Below are positions 11,623-22,820 of a stretch of DNA of 64,000 nt, in pieces. The DNA lies in assembly GCA_028554645.1 (NCBI GenBank), contig JAQOOI010000070.1:744001-808000 (forward strand), read 5' to 3'. The position numbers and the translations under genes are program-made. A model generated the notes under the pieces. The model searched no databases and had not been told where the DNA came from. It saw only the letters and a list, made by a program, of their open reading frames with translations. Position 1 is the stretch's first letter; every line of letters starts with the position of its first letter. This stretch comes from Omphalotus guepiniiformis. Lineage: Eukaryota; Basidiomycota; Agaricomycetes; Agaricales; Omphalotaceae.

Positions 11623-12791
11623 TTACCAAGAGTTGAATTGGAAGACCTGGTACTCGTTGACATTGTCGCAAGTACCGAGTCCCAAGGGGCCGTCAGGCTT
11701 CATCTCGACACAGTCAGTACCGTTCTTGCTGAGCGGCAAGATGATACAGTAGTCAGCGACGAGGTCACCCTTCTTGGTGTGCTCGTAACATTCCAAGCAA
11801 ATAATCTCGAAGTACTCGTAGCTGTATAGATACAACTATTAGTCTTATGTCTATATATCTGAGAAGAAAACAGCACTTAGGTATCCTTCTTGTCATCCTT
11901 GCACTCGTCAAGTTTGAGGTCGGACCAAGAGTCCTGGCAAGCGATAGCAAGTTTGTCATCGTCGTAGTCTCTGCAAGAAGCCGCCAATGTATATCAGTAT
12001 ACAGATCACGAACGACCAGAAACCGCCTCGACAACTCACTTGAAGATGTAGTTACCCTTGTTCTTGTCATCATGCTCGACACGCCAGTTAGGCTTGTCAC
12101 TACCCCGGTAGCTGGAACTTCCGAGTACAGCGTCCTTGGTGGAACCAGGGACACCCCACTCGTATTTCTTGTCACCGTGGTGGGTGATAGAAACACCAAT
12201 GCCGATGAATTCAGGGTAGCAGACTTCCTTGCCACCGTACCAGTCTTTGCCGTGCCAGTCTTTGTAGTCCTTGCCGTCGTCATAGTCATCGTGACCATAG
12301 CCGTCCTTGCCGTCCTTCTCATACCCATCCTTGCCATCCTTTCCATACCAATCCTTGCCATAGTCGCCTTTGTCATCGCCGTCGTCGCGGGCACCGTGCC
12401 AGTCCTTGTGGTCTTTGCCATCGTAGTCTTTACCATCCTTGCCATGGTCATAGTCATCGTGACCATAGCCGTCCTTGCCATACCCATCCTTGCCGTCATA
12501 TCCATCTTTGCCATCGTGGTCCTTGCCATCCTCATAGTCGTCGTGATCATAACCATCTTTTCCATCCTTGCCATCTTTTCCATACCAATCCTTGTCATGG
12601 TCGTCCTTGCCATCCTTTCCATCCTTTCCGTACCAGTCCTTGTCATAGCCGTCTTTGCCATAGCCATCCTTGCCGTATCCGTCGTGACGGGCACCGAGAG
12701 CAGCACCCATGGGGCTAGCGGGGGAGGCGAAGATGGCGGGAGTATTAGCGAGCAAAGCCGCAAGTAAGCAAAAAGTAGCAGTGGTCTTCAT
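11623..12791 (-). CDS. Secreted protein with Lys-Asp-Gly-Tyr repeats and cysteine-containing C-terminal domain
   Basis: Exons 12791-12040, 11970-11881 and 11821-11623 would give 346 residues. A signal peptide opens the protein (MKTTATFCLLAALLANTPA). Residues about 35-190 are an irregular repeat built from GYGKDG, KDWYGKDGKDG and GHDDYDDGKD units: extremely hydrophilic, with regularly spaced Tyr and Trp. A domain of about 155 residues with seven cysteines follows (from EVCYPEFIGIG to the end NVNEYQVFQFNSW). Function unknown; the repeat resembles extracellular structural or adhesive proteins in composition only. The second intron begins CTAAGT, not GTAAGT. If it is not spliced, the frame stops right after KDDKKDT and the last 66 residues are lost. 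The conserved-looking third exon suggests splicing does happen, or did until recently. Confidence 0.75.
11871..11886 (-). other. Non-canonical splice donor (GGATAC/CTAAGTG)
   Basis: Donor of intron 2 in the secreted repeat protein. The bases match the usual GTAAGT donor except for C in place of G at intron position +1. The acceptor (TATACAG/C) is normal, and only this junction keeps the frame open. Confidence 0.6.
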
Positions 12792-13964
12792 GTTGGGCAG
12801 AAGAGGTGTGTAGAGACGATGTTAAAAAGCCGAAGAATGCGAAGAGCTAACCAAGTCGAGAGAGAACTGGGTTGTTGGTATAACTACGACAATGTTCTGC
12901 CGTATTTATACCTTTCCAGCCTCTCGAGAACACAACCCAAAGTGTTGGGTGTTTTCTTCCCGACGCTACCAATGAACCACTGTCTCGTGAGCTTCAGACA
13001 AACGAAGCTGTTCTGTGGTCAGGAACTTGGCAAGAAACATCGGAAGGAATGCTCAAAAGAGGATACGATGGCATTTTTGGTGCTATCCGCGAGACGCGCC
13101 TCCTGTGTCTCATCCTTGGCATTGACCTTATGGCTCATGACTTGCACACAGGTCACGGTTTGTAACGAGCAACAGAATGTTTTCCACAAGATTCCATTTG
13201 AACGAAGCTCCTTGGCAATATCGAAATCGTCATCCTAGAGCTTCCGCAGAATCTGGAATGTGACGTGCACTCGGTCAAAGCTGTACATATTTCTCTATCG
13301 ATGCGAGGAAAGGACATTGTAGACTTAATAAAATTATTTTTATGAATGCATTTGAGCAGGATTCAGGATGCATCCAATAAAACTTCACTCACATATCTCG
13401 GTCCGCCAGCACATTCGTCAACGCTCATCCAACCATCCAACCTCTGAAACGTAGCTTGGGAATTCAATATTTGAGACGAAAAACGGATCATCGCCATGAA
13501 ACTGAGTGAGAGTAAGCATCGCCCATTGAAGATTTTCTGTAGTCCCGCCAAGCCGAGCTTGGTGAATCGCGTTTTTCTCGTGCTCCAGTTTCACGTCGTC
13601 TCATCTACGCGTCTCTAGAGTAGAGCTTCGAATTGACGCGTCAGTGCCCGGAGACTATTTATCGATATCAAACCAACCTTATTTACTTCCAGGAAGCGTA
13701 TAGCGTGCATCTAGAGTCTGCATGACCCACGAAAACGCTGGTACGCACCGCAGCCTGAGCCTGAGATAAACGCGCTGTTTCATGATTTGTTTTGCACCGC
13801 GTCTTCGCGAAACAGCCCTGGGGATGGAGTCTCAAGCCAAGCATCAATCGAAAACATCGTTCAAGAAGAGCTTGGCTTATGATGTAAGTAGGAGGGATTG
13901 GTTCAGGACCGGGTGGAAGGCTGTCGTTGATGCTCGTAGGAGGCAAACAGTGAAGTATTCCCAC
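12792..13964. other. Intergenic region between the secreted-protein gene and tRNA-iMet
   Basis: Contains the promoter of the minus-strand secreted protein. Plus-strand ORFs at 12819-13238 have no domain and start in the promoter region. No gene supported. Confidence 0.4.
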
Positions 13965-14036
13965 AGCAGCATGGCGCAGTGGTAGCGCGCGGGGCCCATA
14001 ACCCCGAGGTCACTTGATCGAAACAAGTTGCTGCTA
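13965..14036 (+). tRNA. Initiator tRNA-Met (CAT)
   Basis: A 72-nt cloverleaf with no intron. The acceptor stem AGCAGCA pairs with TGCTGCT (14029-14035), the D-arm is GCGCAGTGGTAGCGC, and the anticodon CAT is at 13997-13999 in the loop GGGCCCATAACCC. The anticodon stem ends in the three G:C pairs required of initiators. The T-loop carries GATCGAAA in place of TTCGANN, and the first pair is A1:U72; both are diagnostic of eukaryotic cytoplasmic initiator tRNA as opposed to elongator tRNA-Met. It delivers methionine to the ribosomal P site with eIF2 at the start codon. Polymerase III A and B boxes are internal. Confidence 0.95.
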
Positions 14037-14519
14037 TTGTGTGTCAAAATGTTTTTCTTCACCTGCACGATGCTTTTGACCAGATTTTGACCCTCTCGAA
14101 AACTACGCCGCAAAGCTTCAAACACCATGCTTTGGATGTCAGTACATGTCAGTTCTGACCGGGAATACGGTGATAACCTTCCTCGTCCCTTCGAATTAAT
14201 CTCATACATGATTGCGCATACTGGTCATCTGTGTCGCAGCGGCTGTCCTACATTTCACCTAAATCTGCCAAGGCGCGACTCAAAAAAAGTCCCTCTTGGA
14301 TTACTCCGACGACGTGTCTGAACATTCGCCTTAAAACTCTAGTGTTTCGTATAGACATACCCTCTCGGAAAGCAAGATTAAGCGCTTGAGCTCGAGCTTG
14401 ATGAGACTCATGCCCAGCTCTTCCCTTCAGACCCCAAGAACATCTCCATCTCCACCTCCGAAACAAAACCTCCGCACCAAGTACCAAGTGGCTGCCTCGA
14501 GGCCCATGGTTTCAGTCTT
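14037..14519. other. Intergenic region between tRNA and carbamoylase 3' end
   Basis: No supported gene; ORFs here are shadows of the neighbouring 3' UTR. Confidence 0.4.
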
Positions 14520-15840
14520 TCAAAACTCCGGCTCAGGAGGCTCAACGACGCCAGCACGCTCAACAATAACACCATAATGTTCCGGTCTACGATGTTTCTC
14601 AAACGCGAACGTGCGCGATTTGCCTTGCCTGGGGTGATTTCATCATTTCATTAACGTCGCGTTGTCAAACGCGAAAAGGGTCTTTGGACTTACTGGCACG
14701 CGTCTAAATCGATATCAGCAACGACTAATTCGTCTCCGTCTGTTTTGCTTTCTGCTATGATATGTCCCTCGGGATCGACGATCATGCTTCCTGTGATTAG
14801 TTCGAATTTGCCGTCGTCCCAGCCGCATCGGGCGGAGGTTATGCAGAACACTAAGTAGGTTAGTATGAGTGAGAAGGATGGGTGGATAATGGTGAACACA
14901 ATCGTACTGGCGTTGGTATAGGCGTTAGCTTGACATACGAGTTTGTGATGGAACTGTAGAAATAAATAACCTTTCAAAGAATAGGGAAAGAGGAAGATGC
15001 ATGCGTACCAATGCATCTTTTCGAGCAAAATCACGGTCCATATTAGGATCAGCACCCCAGAGCTCTGGAGCCCAAGCTACGGTGTTCTGTGCAATGCTCA
15101 GCTTGAAGAATTACAGATCAAGATTGATACACACATAACCAATGCACATAATCTCAGCGCCCTGTAGACCATAACACCGCCATCCCTCTGCCCATCTACG
15201 ATCATTACATATGAGCATAGACACGATAGGGCTCCTCGTCCCATGCCGAAGAGATGGTGCACGGAAGGCTTGAAAACCTAGGTCCCCCGGTTTAAAGTAT
15301 CGTTTTTCGAGTTGGTTCGTCGTATTAGGGTGATCATTGAATGGTTCTAGGATAATTAGTAGCTTGGTATGAGCACACTCTCCAATTAGAGGAGCTGGAA
15401 ACCACGATCGTACCAAAAGCACCCGGAAGATGTACCTTCCTATACTTACTCACCACCTTCCCTTTCGAAACATAACTAGCCGTATTATACGGTACACCCC
15501 CAGGCGTCTTCTCCGCATACCCAACAACCACGTCAATCCCAAGTTCCTTCGCTTTATCGAAAAACTCTTTCACATTTGCCGACCCGACGATACCACTCTG
15601 TGGATCTTCCTGCTCGAAATATGAATCGAGTTCAGATTGGGAAGTGATGAGATATCGAGGGAAAAATGTCGTGAAAGTGAGCTCTGGGAACACGATGAGC
15701 TGGACGTTCTGAGAAGCAGCTTGAGTCAGGAGCTTAATGAGGCGGGAGAGGACGATAGGACGGGGAGTAGAACGGTCGACGCGGCCTACTTGGGCAGCTG
15801 CTACGCGAAGTGGACGGGGCATGAATCGGTGCTTGTTCAC
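14520..15840 (-). CDS. N-carbamoyl-D-amino acid hydrolase (nitrilase superfamily)
   Basis: Six exons (15840-15423, 15346-15135, 15086-15009, 14953-14908, 14850-14694, 14628-14520) give 339 residues. The enzyme class hydrolyses N-carbamoyl amino acids to the amino acid, CO2 and ammonia. The carbon-nitrogen hydrolase triad is complete: Glu in LIVFPELTF, Lys in YRKVHLPG and Cys in MLICNDRRW. The CNDRRW context resembles bacterial D-carbamoylases; eukaryotic beta-ureidopropionases have CYGRHHP at this place. Substrate-pocket segments such as FHHKLVCQANAY and ITSARCGWDD are intact. The length is slightly above the bacterial 304. It is transcribed divergently from the hydantoinase across 229 bp, so the two enzymes probably act in sequence and are co-regulated. 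Stereospecificity is inferred from motifs, not shown. Confidence 0.88.
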
Positions 15841-16069
15841 ATCTTGCCTTGTCTTTCTAAGTACTCACTTGAACTTCAAGGAAAGAGGAGTGCACCCGAG
15901 TTGCTCCTGGGATTTTTTTGCCCGCGGCATATCCTTTTTTTGGATACTCATATCCTCAGCTTGCGCCCTTGGCCGGGGCCACGTCCAATCTTAGACACTC
16001 CTCAATCTTCCACGCAGTACTTATTCTTACTTCAATCTTTCTCATGACACCAACCCGCCTTTTTCCGCT
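15841..16069. promoter_or_regulatory. Bidirectional promoter of carbamoylase and hydantoinase genes
   Basis: Only 229 bp separate the two start codons, so both 5' UTRs and core promoters must fit here. The stretch includes pyrimidine-rich patches (around 15990-16060) and no ORF of note. CCGCGGC-type and CGGGGCC elements near 15920 and 15974 could be Zn2Cys6 binding half-sites, but this is speculative. Confidence 0.6.
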
Positions 16070-17911
16070 ATGTCTTTCGACTTGGACCTGATAATCCGCA
16101 ACGGTATCGTCGTGACTGCTTCTGACCTTGTCGCGTGCGATGTCGGTATCAAAGACGGGAAGATTCGCGTTTTAGCTGCTGGGTTGCCCAGGCAGGAAGG
16201 ATGCAAGGAGATCGATGCTGAGGGAGCCTACATAACGCCTGGTGGTGTTGATAGTCATGTCCATATCGCTCAGTCCGCCGCCAAAGGACTCGGTGCGCGC
16301 TCAGCGGATGATTGGACGAGTGGTACACGGAGCGCGTTGGCGGGTGGTACGACGACGGTTTTAGCTTTTGCTGTTCAGAATCGTGGGATGTCGTTGACTG
16401 ATGCTGTGAATGACTATCATCTCAAGTCGGATGACTTTGCGATGTGTGATTATGGGTATCATCTTATTGTCACGGACCCTAATGATGTGCAGATGCATAC
16501 GGAGCTGCCGAAACTTGTCGAGGATGGGATTTCGTCGATGAAGGTGGTTTCAATTAATTTCATTATTTGACTTCATCTGATGTCTTCTGAATAGATCTAT
16601 ATGACTTATAAAGACCTCAAGCTCAACGATGGAGAGATTCTCAATGTTCTTGCCGCGGCACGCAAATATAAAGTTACTACCATGGTCCATTGCGAGAATG
16701 CTGATGTGTACGTCGTCTTTTTCTATTTCAACCTCTACTCGTCTTCACATCCAATTTCCAGTATCGATTGGATGTCCCAAAATCTTCAAGCCCGCGGGAT
16801 GACCGAACCCTGGCACCACGGTACCTCTCGACCCCCCATCGTCGAATCAGAAGCAACCAACCGTGCCCTCGCTCTCGCCGAACTAATGGACACACCCCTC
16901 CTCATCGTACACGTCTCTGCACCGGACGCCGTGTCCATCATCCGGCGCGCCCAAACGCGCTTACTACCCATCTACGCTGAGACATGTCCGCATTATGCCG
17001 TCCTTGACGGCTCGGAGATGCGCAAGGACGGGTTTGAGGGTGCTAAATGTGTTTGTGCACCCCCATTGAGGGATGATCCGAGGGATAAGGAGAGGATTTG
17101 GGAAGGTCTGAGCAATGGGACGTTCACGGTTGTTTCGTCAGATCATGCGCCTACTTGTTTTGATGATGAAAGGGGGAAGAAGGTGTGTTAGCTTTTGAGG
17201 TTTTTTCTTTTTGGTTTGACCTTGATGTCGTTCGTGTTAGCTTGGTCTGGTCAAGAATCCTACAAATAACCCTAGAGGGAACTTTCGGAATATACCTAAT
17301 GGGTTACCGGGCGTTGAGACGCGTTCACCAATGTTATGGAATGAAGGCGTTTTGAAGGGCCGTATCACACCACAGAGATTCGTCGAATTGAACTCGACGA
17401 ACGCAGCAAAGCTATATGGGATCTATCCGCAGAGTACGTCCGACATACATTCCCTTTACAATCACTGATGCAGTAACAATTTCCTTTTATCAGAGGGGAC
17501 GATCCAACCTGGCAGCGATGCAGACCTTGTCATCTGGCGGCCGGAGAGCAAGAGGCAGGCATTTAAGCTTACGAATGAGAAGGTTAGTCTATCGATCATC
17601 TCTAATTCCGAAAAATGTCCGAAACGTGAAATTACTGAACAGCTACACCATAATGTTGACTATACTCCGTTTGAGGGTATCACACTGGAAGACTGGCCTC
17701 GATACACGATCCTACGAGGAGAGATTGTATATGATGGAGAGACGAACGAGGTTCTGGCTAAACCTGGTGAAGGTAGGTTCTTGAAGAGGGGTGCTAGTTC
17801 CTTACCGTGAGTCTGTTTCTCGCTATTTATGTTTACTCTGGGTGCTGACCTGAGGGCGCCCAACATAGTGGTCCGCGGAATAAGTGGTTGTCAGAGTGGA
17901 GACCTGAGTAG
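16070..17911 (+). CDS. Hydantoinase / dihydropyrimidinase
   Basis: Seven exons (16070-16543, 16595-16707, 16762-17182, 17241-17433, 17494-17582, 17643-17806, 17869-17911) give 498 residues. The cyclic amidohydrolase opens 5,6-dihydropyrimidines or 5-substituted hydantoins to N-carbamoyl amino acids. All metal-centre residues are visible: His-x-His in GGVDSHVHI, the Lys that is carboxylated in SSMKVIYMTY (across the first intron), His in MVHCENAD, His in IVHVSAPDA and Asp in VVSSDHAPT. The C-terminal strand region (GSDADLVIWRPESKR, GFLKRG-like segment) is typical of the family. Its product is the substrate of the divergently transcribed carbamoylase. Whether hydantoins, dihydrouracil or another ureide is the natural substrate cannot be read from sequence. 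Confidence 0.9.
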
Positions 17912-18275
17912 GAGTATGTATGTATTCTGGACAATGGCGTATGTATCTTACTTGTTACACTCTTATGTTTTCCCTGTCTGTCATATTCACAACCGATTCG
18001 GAATTTCAGAGATCTGAGATACGTAAGTCCGGAGCCCGGCCGCCGGCGCTATGTCATAATAACGTGGCACTCAAAACTCCTATCTATACCAAATTAAGTA
18101 ATACATTCAAGCGCAGATTAGACTCTAGAGAGCTCGTTCCTTATCAGGGCCCCCGTCCGGACTCGAGTCAGTTCAAACTCTTTTCAAAGTCCAATTAACC
18201 CTTTCTCTTTGGCTTCATATTTCTGCTGCTGCTGCTGGGTTGCTTCAACTTTCTGCCTGGTCGCGGTGTGTCGTT
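17912..18275. other. Intergenic region upstream of the Zn2Cys6 gene
   Basis: Holds the 3' flank of the hydantoinase and the promoter of the regulator. A (GCT)n tract sits at about 18219-18236. No gene supported. Confidence 0.45.
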
Positions 18276-21200
18276 ATGTCGAATACTGCTCAGCCTGGGA
18301 ATTCTGCTGCGACTGCGGCTGGTACTACTGCGAGTAGTAAAGCTTTGAATGGTAAAAAAAGTAATGGCAATGGCAAAAGCAGCAATGGAAATGATGATGA
18401 TCAGCCGCCTCCTGTGGTACTTGCAAGGCCGTTTAGATCGAGGAAGAATAGGCCTTGTGATGGTTGTGTAAGTGCTTAGATTTGGTTTAATGTATGAAGG
18501 AGATGAGGGCGTCTTTCAAATTTCCTACTTTTGCATATCTTATACGCGCTTGCAGGTCATTGACCCATGTATCCTTTTTCCCCATGTAGAGAAGAGCAAA
18601 GACGCGTTGTGCGATTACAGAAGTTGGCACGCCTTGTGTCGAGTGTCAGTAAGTGTACTTGCATCCCAAATCCCATCTGTATCTGACATACTTCCCGATT
18701 ACCTCTAGACACACAAGGAAAAAATGTACATTTGACGAACTCCCGAGAGAACGCAAGAGACCTCCCAAGCGGTCGCTTTCTCCTCTGGAACTCACCATCG
18801 ATTCAGAGCAGGTACCTTCGTACGCGTCGGCTCCCAAACGTGCGCGTACGAATGGTAATCATAGTTCTGCTGCTGCTACCGCCGCTGGGAGTACGACGAA
18901 GATGGGGAATGGGGTCGTATTGGGAGCTAGCGGGAGTCAGAATAACGGCGAGGAGCAGTCGCATGCTGGTCCGAGTCGTTCGAAGGAATGTGCTAATGGG
19001 AAGGAACCTGTGTCACTTGAGGAGACGAGGGGGTATCATGTTGTTACGGCTGTTTTGACGGATGATCTGTTACCTGTTGGAGCGAGGAAAGCTGGTTGTG
19101 AGTACTTGCTTTGATTCTTCTTTGACTTGAATGGTTCTCATCGAGTGTCATCCGCAGGTGAAGGTGATGAGCATATCAGACAGATGTCTTTAGATGTGTC
19201 AAAACCACAATATGTCATCTTCAGTAAAAAATCCGAAAGTGAGTTTCATTAGACTTTCTCAAGTATTACAAAACTCAGCCGTCCGTGTAGAACAACGTCA
19301 ACGAGAAGATACACTCTTCAGTGTCACGTCCGCTTTATCGCTTCTTCATCCCCCGCCAAACCCTCAAGCACTCCTCGACCTCTACATAAACTCCCACAAC
19401 TCCGCCTTCCCAATCCTCCCTCCCCCGAAACATGTCTTTGCTTCTCAGTCCAGGAGGTCCGCTTCCATGGCCTACACACCAGAACATCCTTACCCTCCAG
19501 CGCTGATGCCTAAGATTTACACCGCGGCATTGAACCATACAGTACACTATCGGACGTCGGTCAAAGGCGTGAAAAAAATATTGGTGCAGCAGCAGCAGCA
19601 ACAGTTGTATGGGGTGCATGGGTTTGGTATGTACGAGCGCTTGAGGTCCTTTGAGCAAGTGTATATTGATGAGTGTTCTTGTTTGGATCGGGGATACCAA
19701 GGAGCAGTTTATCGAGTATTTCGGATGCGTTGATGGATATATCCGCTCGTCCGGCGGAAAATGCAGAAGAGAATTATATCATTTTAGCAAGAGTGGGTTG
19801 TTGCTGTTTGGGTCGCGGGACATTTGTTTTAATAAAGCTTGCTTTGACCGCAGGCAACAGCCCAAGCACAGCTCCTCGGTCTGCACATTGACCCGTCGAA
19901 TTGGGCTATCCCGTCGTGGGAGAAAGATTGCAGACGCGTTTTATGGTGGGCGTTGAGAGTGCATGATGGGTGGTGAGTTGCGAGTTTCTTCGATCTTCCT
20001 TTTTGGTTGCTGATGTTACTTTGTATTCTAGGGCGTCGTTCTTGAACTCTCGGCCGTCGCATATTCAAGGAAATAACCATACTGTTGCGTTACCTACCGC
20101 AGCGATGATTCTAGCTGCTACACAGCTTCATCAGTCTCCTCAAGTCGTTAGCTCTCCAGTAGTCGCGAATCCTGCTACGACTTTGGTACCATCACCAAAC
20201 AATGCACAAGGACATGCACAAGGACATAGACCGTACGGTGCGGCTGCACCCACCGCTTCAGGCACAACTCACCAAGGGCCGCATCCGCAACATCAACCGC
20301 ACCGATACCCGCATTCCCAGCCTCAGCAACCACCGCAACATCACCCAGCCTCAGTCTCGGTCTCGATCTCGACCTCGCCAGTTACAGCTTCCAACTCCAC
20401 GACGGGAGTCATATCGAGGGCATCCTCACCCACCATTTCGCGTTCTCGTTCTCAATCTACCTCCCTTCCTCTACAGCTCCGCTCTCCTTCCGTTCTATCA
20501 TCCATCTCGCCTTCATCTCCTCGCCAAACTCGACCCCTCAACCCCAATGCGGCGCTGCATTCTGCACAGTCGTTCAGCTACCTCTGTCGTTTGGCGATCA
20601 TCGTGTCGCGTCTGCAGACGCAGGTGTGTACTTTGATGGCAACGAGAGAGGATCGGCTTGGGAGGGTTGTGGAGATTGAGAAAGAGGTTGAGGTGCTTTT
20701 GGGGGAGGTTAGGGAGTTTGTTAAGAGTGATTTAAAGGGACAGGAGAAGGATCAGAGGGGGAAGGGGGATGACATGGAGACGAGTGTGGGGAATGGAATG
20801 AAGATGTCCATCGAAGGTGCTGGTTCGGCTTCAGGGTTTCGTGAGTTTCTTGTATACTTGTCTTATTCTTCAATTTGCTGAGAAATATATGTGGCGACAT
20901 AGCTTCATTGATGACCTGCCTCCTTGGTTTCCGATGCATGGCCCGGCGAATAGCGATCGAACTGAGCATTGGACTTGGTAGTCCGTTTACGCCTGATCCA
21001 GAGACGCTCGAGCGCTACGCACAAGCCGTAGAGTATATTTCCTCTTTGGATGGACCGGCGTTTGACGGGTTTTGGCTCGTTCGTGAGTTGTTCTTTCCTG
21101 GTTATCGTGAGATTTTTGAACCTGACCGTGGATTGGGAATAGATGTGGGACACATCCTATCGTCCGTAACGTCCTCACTTATCCGTTTAAGTCTCGCGAC

Positions 21201-21918
21201 GACAAATTCGATGCCTTCGCCGTTATCGTCGACCATGCCGTCACCCACGGACACCGCTCATCCATCCCATACCCACACAACCTCAAGCACAAATGGACAC
21301 TCTACTCTTCCGCACCCTCTGAGCTCTATCCGTTCAACGGAGCGACAACGCCACGCGCTATTGCAAGTGACTTCCCGTACGAACCCGATCTTCCTACTTT
21401 GCCGTCTTCGCCACGCATTGCAGAAAGCACGGGATGTGTATCACTGGGACCTGGCGGACGCTGCGCTTGCACGTGCGGACAATGTTGCTGTGTGCCTCGA
21501 GAGTGTAGGCGAAGAATATGAGCACGTTGTGAGAGCTTTGAGAGGGACGTTATTCGACGACGGCTCGAGGGGGCAAGCTAATGGTGGGCAATCTTATCAA
21601 AGGCACGAGCGAGCACGGGCTGTGGCGGCTGTCATGTCAGGAGAGGCTTCGCCGTGGCGGGCGACTGAGAGAGGGAGTAATATGGGAGGAGGAGATGCGT
21701 ATGGAGTCACTGGTAGTAAGATGAATGGGAATGGGATCGGAGTGCAGAGTAACATTAACGGGTCTATGGGTTTTATGAACGGAGACGCAGATTCATTGAT
21801 GAATTGGAATATCGACTTGAACCTTTTTGGAATGGGTCTGGATTGGACAGGGTTTGAAGGGTTTGAAGGTATGCCGACAGTCGGGCTATCGCCTGATTAT
21901 GGTTTCGCGTCTTCTTGA
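18276..21918 (+). CDS. Zn2Cys6 transcription activator, Dal81/TamA-like
   Basis: Ten exons (18276-18467, 18590-18648, 18709-19097, 19158-19238, 19279-19626, 19674-19792, 19854-19972, 20032-20840, 20903-21082, 21143-21918) give about 1023 residues. The zinc cluster is assembled over the first three exons: RPCDGCRRAKTRC, then TPCVECQ and HTRKKCTF, followed by a basic bipartite-like stretch. The fungal-specific regulatory domain contains LGLHIDPSNWAIPSWEKD, RRVLWWALRVHDGW and LNSRPSHIQ, which recall Dal81/TamA-type regulators of allantoin, urea and GABA use (from memory of the family, not a search). Long Gln/Ser/Pro/His-rich segments lie at about residues 470-620. Its position between the ureide hydrolases and the NCS1 permease suggests it is the pathway regulator. 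The exon 6 acceptor (GATGAG/TG) is weak, so a few residues there are uncertain. Confidence 0.85.
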
Positions 21919-22820
21919 GTTGTCTGAATGTGGTTGCTTGCTGGATATGTCAAGTTATTTAGTTATGGTATAAGTATGCTGTAAATTGTTCAACTTTACT
22001 CCGTGGTTAGCTCTGTAGGTATAGGCGAGGTATGTTTGAATTCACTGGAAGCTCCCCGAGGCTGCGTTATCCGACTCGGAACATGTTGAACGTTGAATTC
22101 AATAGAACCTCGAGGACCTTGCACTGCAGGGGTTGTTCGTTGGCCGCGGCATTGGGATTTACCCTGCTTGTCAGATACTGCCACTGATGCGAATGTGTGA
22201 AGAGGGAAGGGTTCTTTATCTTTCCTGACATCTTGTTTTTCTACCTAGCTAATGGTATGATATTATACTTGAGTCACATCATGTAGCGCAATCAGCCAAT
22301 ATGACGCCTTTTTTTGGCATCCGCTTGCAACTTGCAAGTCCTTCCTTAAGTAGCTCAAGTTCTGCACAGCGTCGAGCTGGTACAGTAGTATAAATATGAT
22401 CCGGAAGACGAAGAAAGATTAATGAAGGGAACTATTGTAGCTTCGATCGACTGTCATCGTCTCCGTGCCGGAACAATCCGAGCTCGAGTAAGTACGAGTC
22501 TACATAGCAATTTCCTCAGACTCGTTCAACAAAGTCATCCATGGTGACGTGTAAATAAAACTTCATGCAGTCCATAGTAAACAGGCATTTCGGTGATGAA
22601 TGTAGCCTATGATACATAAAGATACGTGTCTAAACTTCGTAGCAAATATATAATCGTCTACTAGTCGTCGGCGTATAAGTATTATACACAAATCTATATC
22701 TCTAAGTAGATAACTTTATAAGAAATAAGCAGCATATACATCTCCCCCATCCTCTTCTGAAAATGGTCAGGTACAGACAACACAAACTCCACGATACATG
22801 ACCCCCTTGAAACATAATGC
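21919..22820. other. Convergent intergenic region
   Basis: Between the 3' ends of the regulator and the NCS1 permease. AT-rich, with no ORF carrying a recognisable domain. Confidence 0.45.

Noticed and set aside
11847..12767. Long plus-strand ORF of 306 codons rich in Val/Ile/Leu/Ala, looking like a membrane protein
   Set aside because: It is the exact antisense of the Lys/Asp/Gly repeat region; repeat codons read backwards give hydrophobic residues. The minus strand has the signal peptide and splice sites.
20202..20636. Second plus-frame ORF of 144 codons
   Set aside because: Alternate frame of the low-complexity region of the Zn2Cys6 regulator.
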